The notes below the pieces were generated by a model, which had not been told where the DNA came from, did no database searches, and worked only from the letters and a program-made list of their open reading frames with translations. Position numbers and translations under genes: made by a program. Of a stretch of 35,922 nt of DNA, positions 6,361 to 14,202 are shown piece by piece (the stretch's first letter is position 1; the number at the start of each line of letters is the position of its first letter). The stretch comes from Vibrio hepatarius (GTDB lineage: Bacteria > Pseudomonadota > Gammaproteobacteria > Enterobacterales > Vibrionaceae). The stretch spans positions 1 through 35,922 of the forward strand of contig NZ_JAHKPM010000059.1 of the NCBI RefSeq assembly GCF_018860525.1. Direction: 5' to 3'.

Positions 6361-6711
6361 ATGAGAATATTGAAAAAGGGAGTGATCGCTGCTCTAGTTG
6401 GCTTTATATGCATTGGTGCGTCAGCGATGGATGAAGATAAAGTGAAGCATCTAGCGACTTCGAGTGTAATTGGGTTTACAGCCAACGGAATTTTCCAAGA
6501 CTATGAAACTGCATTGGCGTCTTGTGTAGCTATTGGTGTTGCTAAAGAAGTTTATGATAAAATTGACTACAGAGGTTTCTCTGGTTCAGATTTGGCTGCG
6601 GACGCATTAGGTTGCGGCATTGGTGTTATTAGCTCTGAATTCCTAGGATTTCAATTGGGGTATAAAGAGTTGGGGGACGCAAAGATGGTGACTTTTAACC
6701 TAAAATTCTAA
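6361..6711 (+). CDS. YfiM/DUF2279-like exported small protein (116 aa)
   Basis: Residues 1-22 form a signal peptide (Lys-rich start, hydrophobic core, ASA end). The mature part carries DKVKHLATSSVIGF, then AIGVAKEVYDKIDYRGFSGSDLAADALGCGIG. This fits YfiM-like proteins, which share a DKxxHFxxSxxIGF start, a GxAKExYD centre and a FSxxDLxADxxGxxxG segment. Those proteins are membrane-associated and poorly characterised. No lipobox is apparent, although a Cys precedes the cleavage site. A TATAGT -10 candidate lies at about 6336, and a terminator follows the stop. Confidence 0.65.
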   Translation: MRILKKGVIAALVGFICIGASAMDEDKVKHLATSSVIGFTANGIFQDYETALASCVAIGVAKEVYDKIDYRGFSGSDLAADALGCGIGVISSEFLGFQLGYKELGDAKMVTFNLKF

Positions 6712-6738
6712 AAAAATGCTGCTCGAAATGCGAGCAGC
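6711..6738 (-). terminator. terminator between convergent genes
   Basis: Stem GCTGCTCG / CGAGCAGC (6718-6725 with 6731-6738). On the minus strand it is followed by CATTTTTTTAG, so it is strongest for the 6773-7306 gene. The plus-strand tail is weaker. Confidence 0.8.
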
Positions 6739-6772
6739 CAAATTTGTATAGAGAACAGAGTAAAATAGGGTA

Positions 6773-7306
6773 TTAGATGCCTAGTTTTCCTTTTGATTCT
6801 GCAATTAATTTTTTGGTTGACTCAGGCACTTTGTTTGCAAGACCAAGCGCTGATAGTAGGGCTGCATCTTTTTCGATTTTCTCTAGGCTGCGCTGCGCTG
6901 CAACTTCCTTGAATTTATTAAAGCGCTTTTCCAGCTCTTTCTCTAGTACCGCAAATTCTGTCGGTAATTGCTTAAGAAGCTCGATGTCATCAATCCAGCC
7001 AAAATCACCTACTGAGGTCGTTTTACGGACTTCAAGTTTAGATGAGGTAAACTTAGGCTTAAGTGTAAGCATATTGATGTAGTTGTTGGTCTCACCTTTT
7101 ATCTGAGCAAGAAATGCTACTTCAATGTCGCTAAGGAGAATCGAGTAAATCGGCGTAAGCTGAGCTGGGGAGTCGCCACCTTTCATATGCTCAGGCAGAT
7201 CATGCAAACCTACTAAAGAGATGTTGCGTTGCTGAACGTACATACGACCTTTTCGACCTTTAGTCTTTTTACCTTCGGTTTGTTGATGTTCTTTTCTGTT
7301 CGTCAT
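6773..7306 (-). CDS. hypothetical protein with basic N-terminus (177 aa)
   Basis: The first 22 residues are very Lys/Arg/Gln-rich (RKEHQQTEGKKTKGRKGR), perhaps nucleic-acid binding. A central globular part follows, and the C-terminal third is helical and charged (VLEKELEKRFNKFKEVAAQRSLEKIEKDAALLSALGLANKVPE). No signal, membrane segment or known motif. Monocistronic, with a terminator after the stop and an 8-bp inverted repeat (7334-7341 / 7370-7377) in its upstream region. Not recognised. Confidence 0.6.
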   Translation of the reverse strand: MTNRKEHQQTEGKKTKGRKGRMYVQQRNISLVGLHDLPEHMKGGDSPAQLTPIYSILLSDIEVAFLAQIKGETNNYINMLTLKPKFTSSKLEVRKTTSVGDFGWIDDIELLKQLPTEFAVLEKELEKRFNKFKEVAAQRSLEKIEKDAALLSALGLANKVPESTKKLIAESKGKLGI

Positions 7307-7522
7307 TGTTTTTACCCTGTTATTTTCTAGATGCTAACATAGCACCATTATCAATTCAATACTTTTTTTTATGTTAGTGGTAGGGTTGATTAATACCTAA
7401 GAGTTTTTTTTGATGCATCTATGAACCTATTTCCGATCACTGTAGTGCCATAAAAATTAAAATCCTTGATTAAAAATCATTAAAATCAATAATTTGTGCA
7501 AAGTTATTAATCAACATAAGTT
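7307..7522. promoter_or_regulatory. AT-rich intergenic region with inverted repeat
   Basis: Contains CTAACATA (7334-7341) and TATGTTAG (7370-7377), 28 nt apart, just upstream of the minus-strand gene, as expected for an operator. Between about 7456 and 7490 ATTAAAATC-like units recur three times. No ORF is supported here. Confidence 0.35.
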
Positions 7523-7719
7523 ATGTTTTATACTAGCAAAAAAATTGGACAAGTAAAGAAAAATACTTGCATTCATGTGCTAAATGCAGGCGTTTTGAAC
7601 AAAACAAGAAGACCAGAGAGTAAAGTGAATACAGATAATTACCAAAACAGAAAAAAGAAAGGGGCGAGGCCTGCTAAAGAGCCTCAATGTGCTTACAATT
7701 ACGCAGTATGGAATGTGAC
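7523..7719 (+). pseudogene. 5' part of a gene truncated by an IS-type end
   Basis: An open plus-strand frame, with a possible internal GTG start at 7625, encodes a basic segment (RKKKGARPAKEPQCAYNYAVWNV) that looks like the N-terminus of a DNA-binding or mobilisation accessory protein. It then runs into the IS-like end at 7715. The frame beyond that point (to 7864) is read through IS sequence and is unlikely to be a real C-terminus. No 3' remainder of the gene is visible after the element. Confidence 0.4.
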
Positions 7720-7955
7720 TTCTCACCGCCTTATCAGGCGATGCTTCTTATTTCGTTATGTTCTTTTACTTGTATTGAGTTCTTCTTTGGCGTTTCCAGT
7801 TGTACTTAGACATATCGCCGCGCCAAATGTCGTCAAACACTATTTTTCTGCCACATGTTCTTGAATACAATGCCCCATCATGTCTCCCTCAAATTAGGGT
7901 CGCGACTTCCGTGGTGACACACGGATTCGCCCGAGAATAAAGGCGTAGCCAACAA
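7715..7955 (-). mobile_element. internally deleted IS200/IS605-type element
   Basis: The left side (7715-7758) is GTGACTTCTCACCGCC-loop-GGCGATGCTTCTTATTTCGTTA, nearly identical to the end at 14236-14278 that flanks a tnpB tail. The right side (about 7930-7947, TTCGCCCGAGAATAAAGGCG) resembles 35731-35755, next to a Y1 tnpA. The interior lacks tnpA and tnpB and shows only about 35 codons of unassigned minus-strand frame ending at about 7773. It looks like a non-autonomous or decayed copy with a right end on the left and a left end on the right. Confidence 0.5.
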
Positions 7956-7982
7956 AAGAAAAGGAGCTGAAATAGCTCCTTT
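7950..7982 (-). terminator. terminator of the 983-aa membrane protein gene
   Basis: Stem AAAGGAGCT / AGCTCCTTT (7960-7968 with 7974-7982), 5-nt loop, then TTCTTTTG on the minus strand, 30 bases after the stop codon. Confidence 0.75.
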
Positions 7983-8011
7983 GTGTCTTATCATACAATC
8001 AGCTACGAAGC

Positions 8012-10963
8012 TTAATTATGCTCTAGTGAAGAGTCAAAATCAGCCCCATTCACCTCAACCCAAACCATTGTGATGGATGTAGCTACCAAAAGAAGGTATT
8101 TGACCACATTGTATTTGCTAGGAATAATTAGTGCGGCTTCCGTCCTTTCTGACTGCAACTCGAAGCTCTTCGGAATTCCCCCATGTCGCTTGCAGAATCC
8201 AATAGCGTCCATAATGAAGTTTTGCATTGAGGAGTCCAGTGTAATCTCTCCTTCAGTATCCATATCGGTAATTGATGACGTATAGAGAGCCATCTCCTTG
8301 ATTAGGTGTTCTAGTGGTTCCTTACTTAGAGAATCCAGATCAGAGCCTATTTTCTTTAGAGCGGTTAACGCTTTCTGAGCAGAATCAAGATCAAAGTCTT
8401 TCTTTCTGGTTTGAATTAGGTGCGTATCTTCCTCTACCGCAATTAGGTTGCCGCCATGCAACCTGTGAAGCACGGAGGAGGTTAGAGGGCTGTAGTTGAT
8501 GTGATTGCCTGAGCATTTGCTCATCAAAGATTTGTTGCGCCACACAGACAACATTTCGCTATCCAAATTGGTAGGGAGATCTTGTTTAACTACACGAGAT
8601 ACCCTGATCGCAGAAGTAATTGATGAACTTTGCTCGAAGTAGATTTCAACAGCGCAGCCATGAATCTTCTCAGCCTGCTTTAATTTCTCAAATATCGCTC
8701 TTTGAAAGCTTTTCTTGTGCGTTTGCTTTTCTCGGTCTAGAGCAAAGACGGTCGGTATGTCCATTGTGTCTTCAATTTCGCCAACTACGTGCAATGAGTT
8801 AAAAGCAAGATCGTGAGATTTTACTGAGCCTTCGATGTAATTGTAAGGTACAGGTCGCAACCATAGCTGGAAGTCTTTCTTATTCATGCTGGACTCTAGG
8901 AAGTCTTTTTGAATCTTTTCTATGGTGCTGTTTACATCTTTACGACTGACTGTAGTCGATAGTCTAGAACCAATAAAGCCACCAGCTCCCTGTTCAAAAA
9001 TTTCAGTATGGTTAGGTACAATCTCCCACTTACGAGCCTGAATCAGTTCGACAAAATTGAATTTCTTATCGAGACCAAAGGCATAGCCTCTCAAGTGCCA
9101 TGGGATTAGGGGACTCGTCATAGAGTAGTTTTCGCCTACAAACTTGCTTCCTAACTTCATAGACTTCCTTCTGATGCTTTTGATTCCACACACAATAAGT
9201 GATGCGTAAACGGCACCAAACACAATTGAGTCAATAGGTGGGGCAAAGTTTGAATAAGCTAGGTATATTCCTGCCGAGATAAGCGTAAGCGCTACTAAGT
9301 AATCTAGCTTGTTTCTTCGGTCGTTAGGGAAAATGGTGTAACTGAAAAATCCCATCCCAATACTGAATATTATTGAGTAGTAATAAGTGTTGCTCTCTAT
9401 GTAGCTACCTTTAAACCATAGGTGGTGGTATGTGATCAGGTAGGTAAATAGAGATAACCCTACAATGCGAGTAAAGGTAGTAGGGATGAACATAAGCAAA
9501 GTAATCGCTGCTGCCACGTAAATCACGTTTAAGTTTGATGCATTAAACGCTTTATCGGGAGCTAGGTAGTAGACAATACTTTTAAGAGCAGTATCAAGGT
9601 TTCCCCAGTCATTATAATTCACTGACTCAATCGTGTTGGTGTTAGTCGTCCCTAGTACTTGAGTGCCACGGATGTTAGCTACACTTGCGATGAGGCAACC
9701 CAAATGCTCAGTCACCTTGTCTTGAGTAACGATAATTGCTGGATACTTAAGTTCCTCTTCTGATGGGTCACTAGTTGTGAGGTTTAAGTAAAGTATTCCG
9801 CCTCCAGAGCGGAAGGAAGGTGAGTGAGTGATAATATTCACTCCTTCAGGGGGATTCATGCTGATATTGCTATGGGTGCAAATTTCAGAAAAACAGTATA
9901 GGTTCAAGCCGCCGTATCGTCTTGCTGCAACTGATATATCAGAAGGTGTCAGTTCAACATAAGAGGTAGAGTTAAGCGGATTCGAGAAACTATTATTTGG
10001 CTTGATGCCAATCCCAGAAAGGATCGTGCTCTTGTCTGTGTATTCAAGCTCTGTGTATCTCTCCCCCTCATAAGTTAGTGAGGACAGTTTCCATAGTACG
10101 TATGAAGTGATTAGCTCCTTAGTTTTAGAGCTATACCTATCAGGGAATAGAACAATGTTCTTACGAGACTTCATCGTGGTGTTAAAAGCTTGCCATTCGC
10201 TATTCGGCATAAGAAGGAGGGTAAACAGGTCATATGTTCGCCCATAAAGATAGAATCCATCCTCTAGCATGTTCTTATCAGTAAGCTTTATGACATTGTA
10301 GTCTACCAGTGCTGAGTATACCGTCTGACCAATAGCTGAAACTGATGACTCTTTAACAGACCCTACTGGTAGCTCACCCATCTTGCGGTTCGAGAAGTAA
10401 GACTCTAGCTGTTTGCTGGATACAGACTCGCTGGCATCAACTATGAATGTATTTTCTTGAAAAAGAGGTAGCTTACCTGATAAAGACTGTGCTGCTTTAA
10501 GGTCATGAGAGATAAGGATCAATGTGTCAGCATTGTTTAGGTGCGCATACGCATTTACAGCCTCATGCTCTTCTGGGGCAAAGACGTTAAGTCCAGAGAT
10601 ATCATATGTAGGGGATGTAGAAACACGAATCAACGCCACTTGCTCTTTTTCGGACTCAATAAGCATACGGGCTTCATTAAGGCCGATAATTGGAGTGGAC
10701 GAAGTGGAGGTTTCGATCTGTTGAGTATTTTGGTTCTGCTGTGCTACGACGTTAGAGTCTGATGAATCAATAAAGGCGCATACCAATAAAGCAATAACGG
10801 CAAACATGGTGACGTCTTTGTTTTTAGTTGCGATTACCTTGAGTGCTGCAACGAAACCGACAATAAACAGATAGACCCATTGAATGGCTGAGGTTGCTGC
10901 TAAAGGTGAAGCTATGGCTGGCAAAGAGAGCAGGCATGTTGAGAAGAGTAAAAGTCTACTCAT
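8012..10963 (-). CDS. 983-aa multi-domain membrane protein; possible rhodanese-like and PEP/pyruvate-binding-like parts
   Basis: Residues 1-19 look like a signal peptide or first membrane helix. Further hydrophobic helices lie near 28-45 and 50-66. Residues about 91-190 (IGLNEARMLIESEKEQVALIRVSTSP...DTLILISHDLKAAQSLSGKLP) have the layout of a rhodanese domain but no active-site Cys. A long extracytoplasmic-type region runs to about 475, then four or five helices between about 478 and 595. The C-terminal 370 residues are soluble. The segment AEKIHGCAVEIYFEQ...AIRVSRVV (764-791) resembles the end of the ATP-grasp domain of PEP synthases (IEKHYGRPMDIEW...LFIVQARP), but that domain's catalytic motifs are not evident. 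A final helix lies near 955-975. A perfect copy of the shared promoter motif lies 44 bp upstream and a terminator follows. Domain calls are tentative. Confidence 0.5.
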   Translation of the reverse strand: MSRLLLFSTCLLSLPAIASPLAATSAIQWVYLFIVGFVAALKVIATKNKDVTMFAVIALLVCAFIDSSDSNVVAQQNQNTQQIETSTSSTPIIGLNEARMLIESEKEQVALIRVSTSPTYDISGLNVFAPEEHEAVNAYAHLNNADTLILISHDLKAAQSLSGKLPLFQENTFIVDASESVSSKQLESYFSNRKMGELPVGSVKESSVSAIGQTVYSALVDYNVIKLTDKNMLEDGFYLYGRTYDLFTLLLMPNSEWQAFNTTMKSRKNIVLFPDRYSSKTKELITSYVLWKLSSLTYEGERYTELEYTDKSTILSGIGIKPNNSFSNPLNSTSYVELTPSDISVAARRYGGLNLYCFSEICTHSNISMNPPEGVNIITHSPSFRSGGGILYLNLTTSDPSEEELKYPAIIVTQDKVTEHLGCLIASVANIRGTQVLGTTNTNTIESVNYNDWGNLDTALKSIVYYLAPDKAFNASNLNVIYVAAAITLLMFIPTTFTRIVGLSLFTYLITYHHLWFKGSYIESNTYYYSIIFSIGMGFFSYTIFPNDRRNKLDYLVALTLISAGIYLAYSNFAPPIDSIVFGAVYASLIVCGIKSIRRKSMKLGSKFVGENYSMTSPLIPWHLRGYAFGLDKKFNFVELIQARKWEIVPNHTEIFEQGAGGFIGSRLSTTVSRKDVNSTIEKIQKDFLESSMNKKDFQLWLRPVPYNYIEGSVKSHDLAFNSLHVVGEIEDTMDIPTVFALDREKQTHKKSFQRAIFEKLKQAEKIHGCAVEIYFEQSSSITSAIRVSRVVKQDLPTNLDSEMLSVWRNKSLMSKCSGNHINYSPLTSSVLHRLHGGNLIAVEEDTHLIQTRKKDFDLDSAQKALTALKKIGSDLDSLSKEPLEHLIKEMALYTSSITDMDTEGEITLDSSMQNFIMDAIGFCKRHGGIPKSFELQSERTEAALIIPSKYNVVKYLLLVATSITMVWVEVNGADFDSSLEHN

Positions 10964-11006
10964 AGTGTACTTAATCCTTAAATATTTCGGGGGCTGGTAG
11001 CTTTAT

Positions 11007-11025
11007 TTGTCATTATATTACCACA
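11007..11025 (-). promoter_or_regulatory. shared promoter-like motif (copy 4, perfect consensus)
   Basis: Minus strand reads TGTGGTAATATAATGACAA, with TATAAT placed as a -10 about 50 nt upstream of the start codon of the 983-aa protein. No good -35 at 16-18 nt spacing is visible, so the upstream TGTGG may take over that role. Confidence 0.7.
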
Positions 11026-11077
11026 TTGGAATTCAAAAAAGCCCAAGAAATGAACTTTAAACTCTTACTTTATATTC

Positions 11078-11566
11078 TCATAGTCGGATAGCATTTTCAT
11101 AGCTATCAAATGGTCTGTTGAGATCTTTATCGCCAAGCAGATCAAGCTCATACAAGGTGCTATCTGAACCATCAGGTTTAAAGTATGGGTCAAATCCGAA
11201 TGCATCTTTTGGTGGGATAGGGCACGGTTTAAAATCGCCTAATATGACCCCTTGATATACGCTTAGGGTTCCATTATTGATCAGACCTAGTGTCGTTATC
11301 CACGCAAGACGCGATGGGGTGCTTCAATCTTGAAGTTCGCAAAGTTTGTATCTTATGTCAGTAACGCACTCCCCGTCGATCTCCAAAACTGCATCTTCGA
11401 CAACACAGCCTTCTCCAGCCTCAAGGCATTTGTATTTGATGACTGTTATGGGGTCATCTGATGCCACCTCTTTTAAATCTAGACCGAGGGCGGCGGTGAT
11501 ATAATTGTTTTGCAGTAGGCGACGAAATTCACCTAATTTCTTTTGGTTACTAGTGACAATTTTCAT
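11078..11566 (-). pseudogene. HAM1/RdgB-like NTP pyrophosphatase with in-frame TGA
   Basis: ATG at 11566 is preceded by AAAGG at good spacing. The first 80 codons read MKIVTSNQKKLGEFRRLL...VIKYKCLEAGEGCVVEDAVLEIDGE, the SNxxKLxEF and VEDxxLxIxG signatures of HAM1-type enzymes, which hydrolyse non-canonical purine NTPs (ITP, XTP) to monophosphates. A TGA at 11324-11326 interrupts. In the same frame the sequence continues STPSRLAWITTLG...PKDAFGFDPYFKPDG and ends at 11078. FGFDPYF is the family's conserved late motif. Without the TGA the product is 162 aa, a normal size for the phage-type branch. One base change (for example GGA to TGA) explains it. The N-terminal piece alone would lack half the active site. 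Confidence 0.85.
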
Positions 11567-11700
11567 TTGCTTAACCTTTAAGTCGCTGTCAGGTATTGTG
11601 TTTTATTGTGCCGACGACATTTTGCTTAATCAAGAAGTCTTTCGTTTTTTGATCAGTGATGTAAGATGGTTGGAGTACTTTATTTTTTTTTGAGAAGGTT

Positions 11701-12069
11701 ATGAGCGTGAGATTTGAACTAGAGCAACTAATCAAGAATATCGATAGACTGTCTGAGTCTGTTGTAATGGGAATAGTGAATTTCTGCTCAATCCTATTGT
11801 CGGCTGGGTTCTGTGCAATTGGCATTCTTAGTTATTTTGGGTATGTGACTAGTGGTTTAAGTGTCACGCAAGAGTTCGCGTTAATTTTACAACCTGTTGT
11901 TGTGCTTTTTATCTGCATTGAGGCCACATCGCTGGTGGTTAGGTCAAAAATCAGAGACTATCTAAATGAAAAAAAACCAGAACACTCAATAGTAAAGTTA
12001 GTTCTGGCTTCTCCGATAGATATTGGCTCAGGGGCACGGACGGCTATGAAAGAGTATTTGAACCCTTAA
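11701..12069 (+). CDS. small two-helix membrane protein (122 aa)
   Basis: Good ribosome binding site (GAGAAGG, 2 nt before the ATG, slightly close). Two hydrophobic helices at about residues 24-46 and 58-80 are joined by a short loop. The N-terminus is acidic-amphipathic, and the C-terminal 40 residues are basic and probably cytoplasmic. Unknown family. Its 3' end overlaps the convergent gene at 12044 by 26 bp, and a DNA octamer identical to E. coli Chi occurs inside (11931-11938). Confidence 0.65.
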   Translation: MSVRFELEQLIKNIDRLSESVVMGIVNFCSILLSAGFCAIGILSYFGYVTSGLSVTQEFALILQPVVVLFICIEATSLVVRSKIRDYLNEKKPEHSIVKLVLASPIDIGSGARTAMKEYLNP

Positions 12070-12262
12070 CCTTCATGGCATTGTACTTGAGCGATACTTC
12101 CTGATAACTTTTAGCTTTCGAGGATTGAATTTTTGGGATTCCGTCTTCTTTTGTTTTGAGAATCCAACCTTCCGTTGCTGGCATGGATTGGTTTTTTTCA
12201 AGAGCGTTGTTAAAGTCCGCTTTCGCTTTCGCTTTCGCTTTATCGATTTCTTTTTCAATCAT
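12044..12262 (-). CDS. small Lys/Ala-rich protein with hexamer repeat (72 aa)
   Basis: ATG start, with residues 1-25 forming a charged helix (MIEKEIDKAKAKAKADFNNALEK). The AKAKAKA part is encoded by four tandem GCTTTC hexamers on the plus strand (about 12219-12242). The rest has no motif I recognise. An alternative frame on the same strand (12073-12258) gives an implausible Lys/Arg string and is rejected. No clear Shine-Dalgarno. Unknown function. Confidence 0.45.
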   Translation of the reverse strand: MIEKEIDKAKAKAKADFNNALEKNQSMPATEGWILKTKEDGIPKIQSSKAKSYQEVSLKYNAMKVKGSNTLS

Positions 12263-12287
12263 TGTTTAAGACCGTATAAAACATTGT

Positions 12288-12316
12288 GTTAGTGCAAAAA
12301 TTAACAACGCACTAAC
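12288..12316. promoter_or_regulatory. inverted repeat upstream of the radical SAM gene
   Basis: GTTAGTGC (12288-12295) and GCACTAAC (12309-12316) form a perfect 8-bp dyad with a 13-nt spacer, between the divergent 12262 minus gene and the radical SAM gene. A plausible operator or hairpin; the binder is unknown. Confidence 0.5.
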
Positions 12317-12347
12317 TTAAGTACAAGTATTTCAATCCTTGGAAGTG

Positions 12348-12389
12348 ATGAGTTTGACGGTTACTGCTCAAATTATTACCTTTTTTTAA
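12348..12389 (+). CDS. possible 13-aa leader peptide of the radical SAM gene
   Basis: ATG with GGAAG 2 bases upstream encodes MSLTVTAQIITFF, then TAA. The stop lies 6 bases before the GTG start of the radical SAM gene and in the same frame. Because the main gene lacks its own Shine-Dalgarno, coupling to this short frame is plausible. Alternatively the two were one gene interrupted by a TAA in the T7-A6 tract. Confidence 0.35.
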   Translation: MSLTVTAQIITFF

Positions 12390-12395
12390 AAAACC

Positions 12396-14117
12396 GTGTA
12401 TAGATTTATCGATCAGTTAAATGTCTCGATCACAACAAACCGCTCGTGCACACTCAAGTGCAACCATTGCTATATAGAGCCAGAGCTTTTCAAAAGTAAA
12501 GAAAGAATCACAATAGAGCACTACAAGAAAGTGTTTGATCAGGTGGAGCGATTAGTGAAGCTTGATAAAAGGTTAAAGAACATCGAGTGGGAGGTAATTG
12601 GCGGAGAAACCACCATGATGCCATTTGAGTTCTGGGAAGAAATGCTTCCTTACACTCTCGATAGAATTGAGAGGATTAATCAATTCTGTGAAAAGAAAGG
12701 CAGCCTAAACTTTTTAACGAACCTCATCTACAAGGATAAGCGATACACCGACTTATTTAACCAGTATGGCGATCATGACTTATTCTGCCTGTACACATCT
12801 TGGGAGCCTGACACAAACCGATTTGGCAATAATGACAAGATGTACCCAAGATTCAAAGAGACCTTAGCGTCCATAAATGCCAAAGAGAAGATTCTAGATA
12901 TCATACTTACCAAAACGGTTTGCGAAATGGAGCCTGAAGTAATTATTGAGGAATTCGATAAGCTAGGTATTACGGATTACTCAATAAAGCAGCTATCACC
13001 ATATGGTTCTGGTAAGGAATTCTTTAAGCATAACATGGTTAGCTTTGACAAAATGTCAGAGTTTTTAACCAAATTTCATCATGCAAAAAATCGCCGAAAT
13101 GCAACCTTCACCCCATTGGAGGAAATGTATGGCGCGATGAGTCACGGCACGGCTTTTCAGTGTAATGGAAACTTCAAATACGACTTAAGTATTGAGCCGA
13201 GCGGGTTGACTCACTTCAATGCAAACCAAACGATGGGGGATATGGTAGGTGGGTTTAAGCCTATCTTTGTTGATGGCCATGATTGGCCTGTTAGGGTTCT
13301 TTTTGAGAACAGCGGAGAGGAAACTAACAAGTTAACCCTGAAGCGGAGCGAATGTGTGCAGTGCGAGTACTTAAGATATTGCAACGCTGGCTGGTATCAT
13401 TACAAGTTGTTATCCGAAGAGGATTACAGGAAGTTCGCTGGAGATGAGTGTTCTGGATTTAAAAAGGTTTGGGATTTAGCTAAGCAATCAGGTTTCTTCC
13501 ATGATTACACAGAGATTAATCACTTAAAAAGCTTGGGGCGCGCGATGGTAGCCGATGCAAGCAATAAGAGCCTGATTAAGGAAAAGGATTTTTCTGACAA
13601 CTATGAGTTATTTATCGATGCGATAGGGCGGTCAGGCCACATAGAAATGAAAGCTGGATCTCTATTTGGTAAGTCTCCTTTAGAAAGAGCAATTGCTTAT
13701 GAGTCTTTGGGGTGTTCATACCAAATCCCACCTTTCAATCTCATCTCCCCAGACCTAGATATGGTTAACCATATTATCTCTGGCGTTCTTCCAAGCGCTA
13801 AAGCTGACAGGGCAGAGGTTTGGAGGCTTGTATTAGGTAACTTACAACATGCCGACATGAGGGTCGTAGCTGAATGTTACAGCCATATCGCTAAACTACT
13901 TGGGCTTGAGTTAATAAAAATACCCAATGGGTTAGGTGAGCTAGCTGTTAAAGACAGGAGAAATGAAGAAATTTATAAGAATCTGCTGGATTGGCATTTT
14001 GTGGACTTTATTGATGGGCTGTATTCGAAGGAGAGCGAAGATGAAGGTGATATGTACCTTTCTGAGTTAGCTAGGATGGTGTTTGTTGAAAAAGCCTCAT
14101 CCAATTTGCATATTTAA
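12396..14117 (+). CDS. radical SAM enzyme with SPASM-type C-terminal Cys cluster (573 aa)
   Basis: CTLKCNHC (Cys18, 22, 25) is the CxxxCxxC motif binding the SAM-cleaving 4Fe-4S cluster, and GGE at 69-71 is the SAM-binding motif. After the barrel comes a SPASM-like set: Cys256, then CVQC (320, 323), Cys329 and Cys352, expected to hold auxiliary clusters. The order and spacing resemble peptide- or protein-modifying enzymes such as sulfatase maturases and RiPP enzymes. Residues 360-573 form an extra, mainly helical domain I do not recognise. GTG start; an in-frame TAA just upstream rules out a longer N-terminus. No sulfatase or obvious RiPP precursor lies nearby. The split gene immediately downstream (14203) is the only same-strand neighbour, so the substrate is unknown. 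Confidence 0.85.
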   Translation: MYRFIDQLNVSITTNRSCTLKCNHCYIEPELFKSKERITIEHYKKVFDQVERLVKLDKRLKNIEWEVIGGETTMMPFEFWEEMLPYTLDRIERINQFCEKKGSLNFLTNLIYKDKRYTDLFNQYGDHDLFCLYTSWEPDTNRFGNNDKMYPRFKETLASINAKEKILDIILTKTVCEMEPEVIIEEFDKLGITDYSIKQLSPYGSGKEFFKHNMVSFDKMSEFLTKFHHAKNRRNATFTPLEEMYGAMSHGTAFQCNGNFKYDLSIEPSGLTHFNANQTMGDMVGGFKPIFVDGHDWPVRVLFENSGEETNKLTLKRSECVQCEYLRYCNAGWYHYKLLSEEDYRKFAGDECSGFKKVWDLAKQSGFFHDYTEINHLKSLGRAMVADASNKSLIKEKDFSDNYELFIDAIGRSGHIEMKAGSLFGKSPLERAIAYESLGCSYQIPPFNLISPDLDMVNHIISGVLPSAKADRAEVWRLVLGNLQHADMRVVAECYSHIAKLLGLELIKIPNGLGELAVKDRRNEEIYKNLLDWHFVDFIDGLYSKESEDEGDMYLSELARMVFVEKASSNLHI

Positions 14118-14132
14118 TTGTGCATCTTCATG

Positions 14133-14151
14133 CGCGGCAATATAATGACAA
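14133..14151 (+). promoter_or_regulatory. shared promoter-like motif (copy 5)
   Basis: Reads CGCGGCAATATAATGACAA, 52 nt before the ATG of the split gene at 14203. It is followed at once by an AAGGCTT / AAGCCTT hairpin (14151-14157 with 14170-14176, tail TTTTC), which may terminate the radical SAM transcript or lie in the leader. Confidence 0.65.
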
Positions 14152-14202
14152 AGGCTTGTTCTCGCGAATAAGCCTTTTCATAATTTCTCAAAAGACGCTT
14201 AC

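Noticed and set aside
7523..7864. 113-codon plus-strand gene
   Set aside because: The second half is IS end sequence and hydrophobic by chance. Only the part before 7719 is a plausible gene start.
11931..11938. E. coli-type Chi octamer GCTGGTGG
   Set aside because: I noticed one exact copy. One chance occurrence is expected in a window of this size on both strands, so it says nothing about RecBCD interaction.
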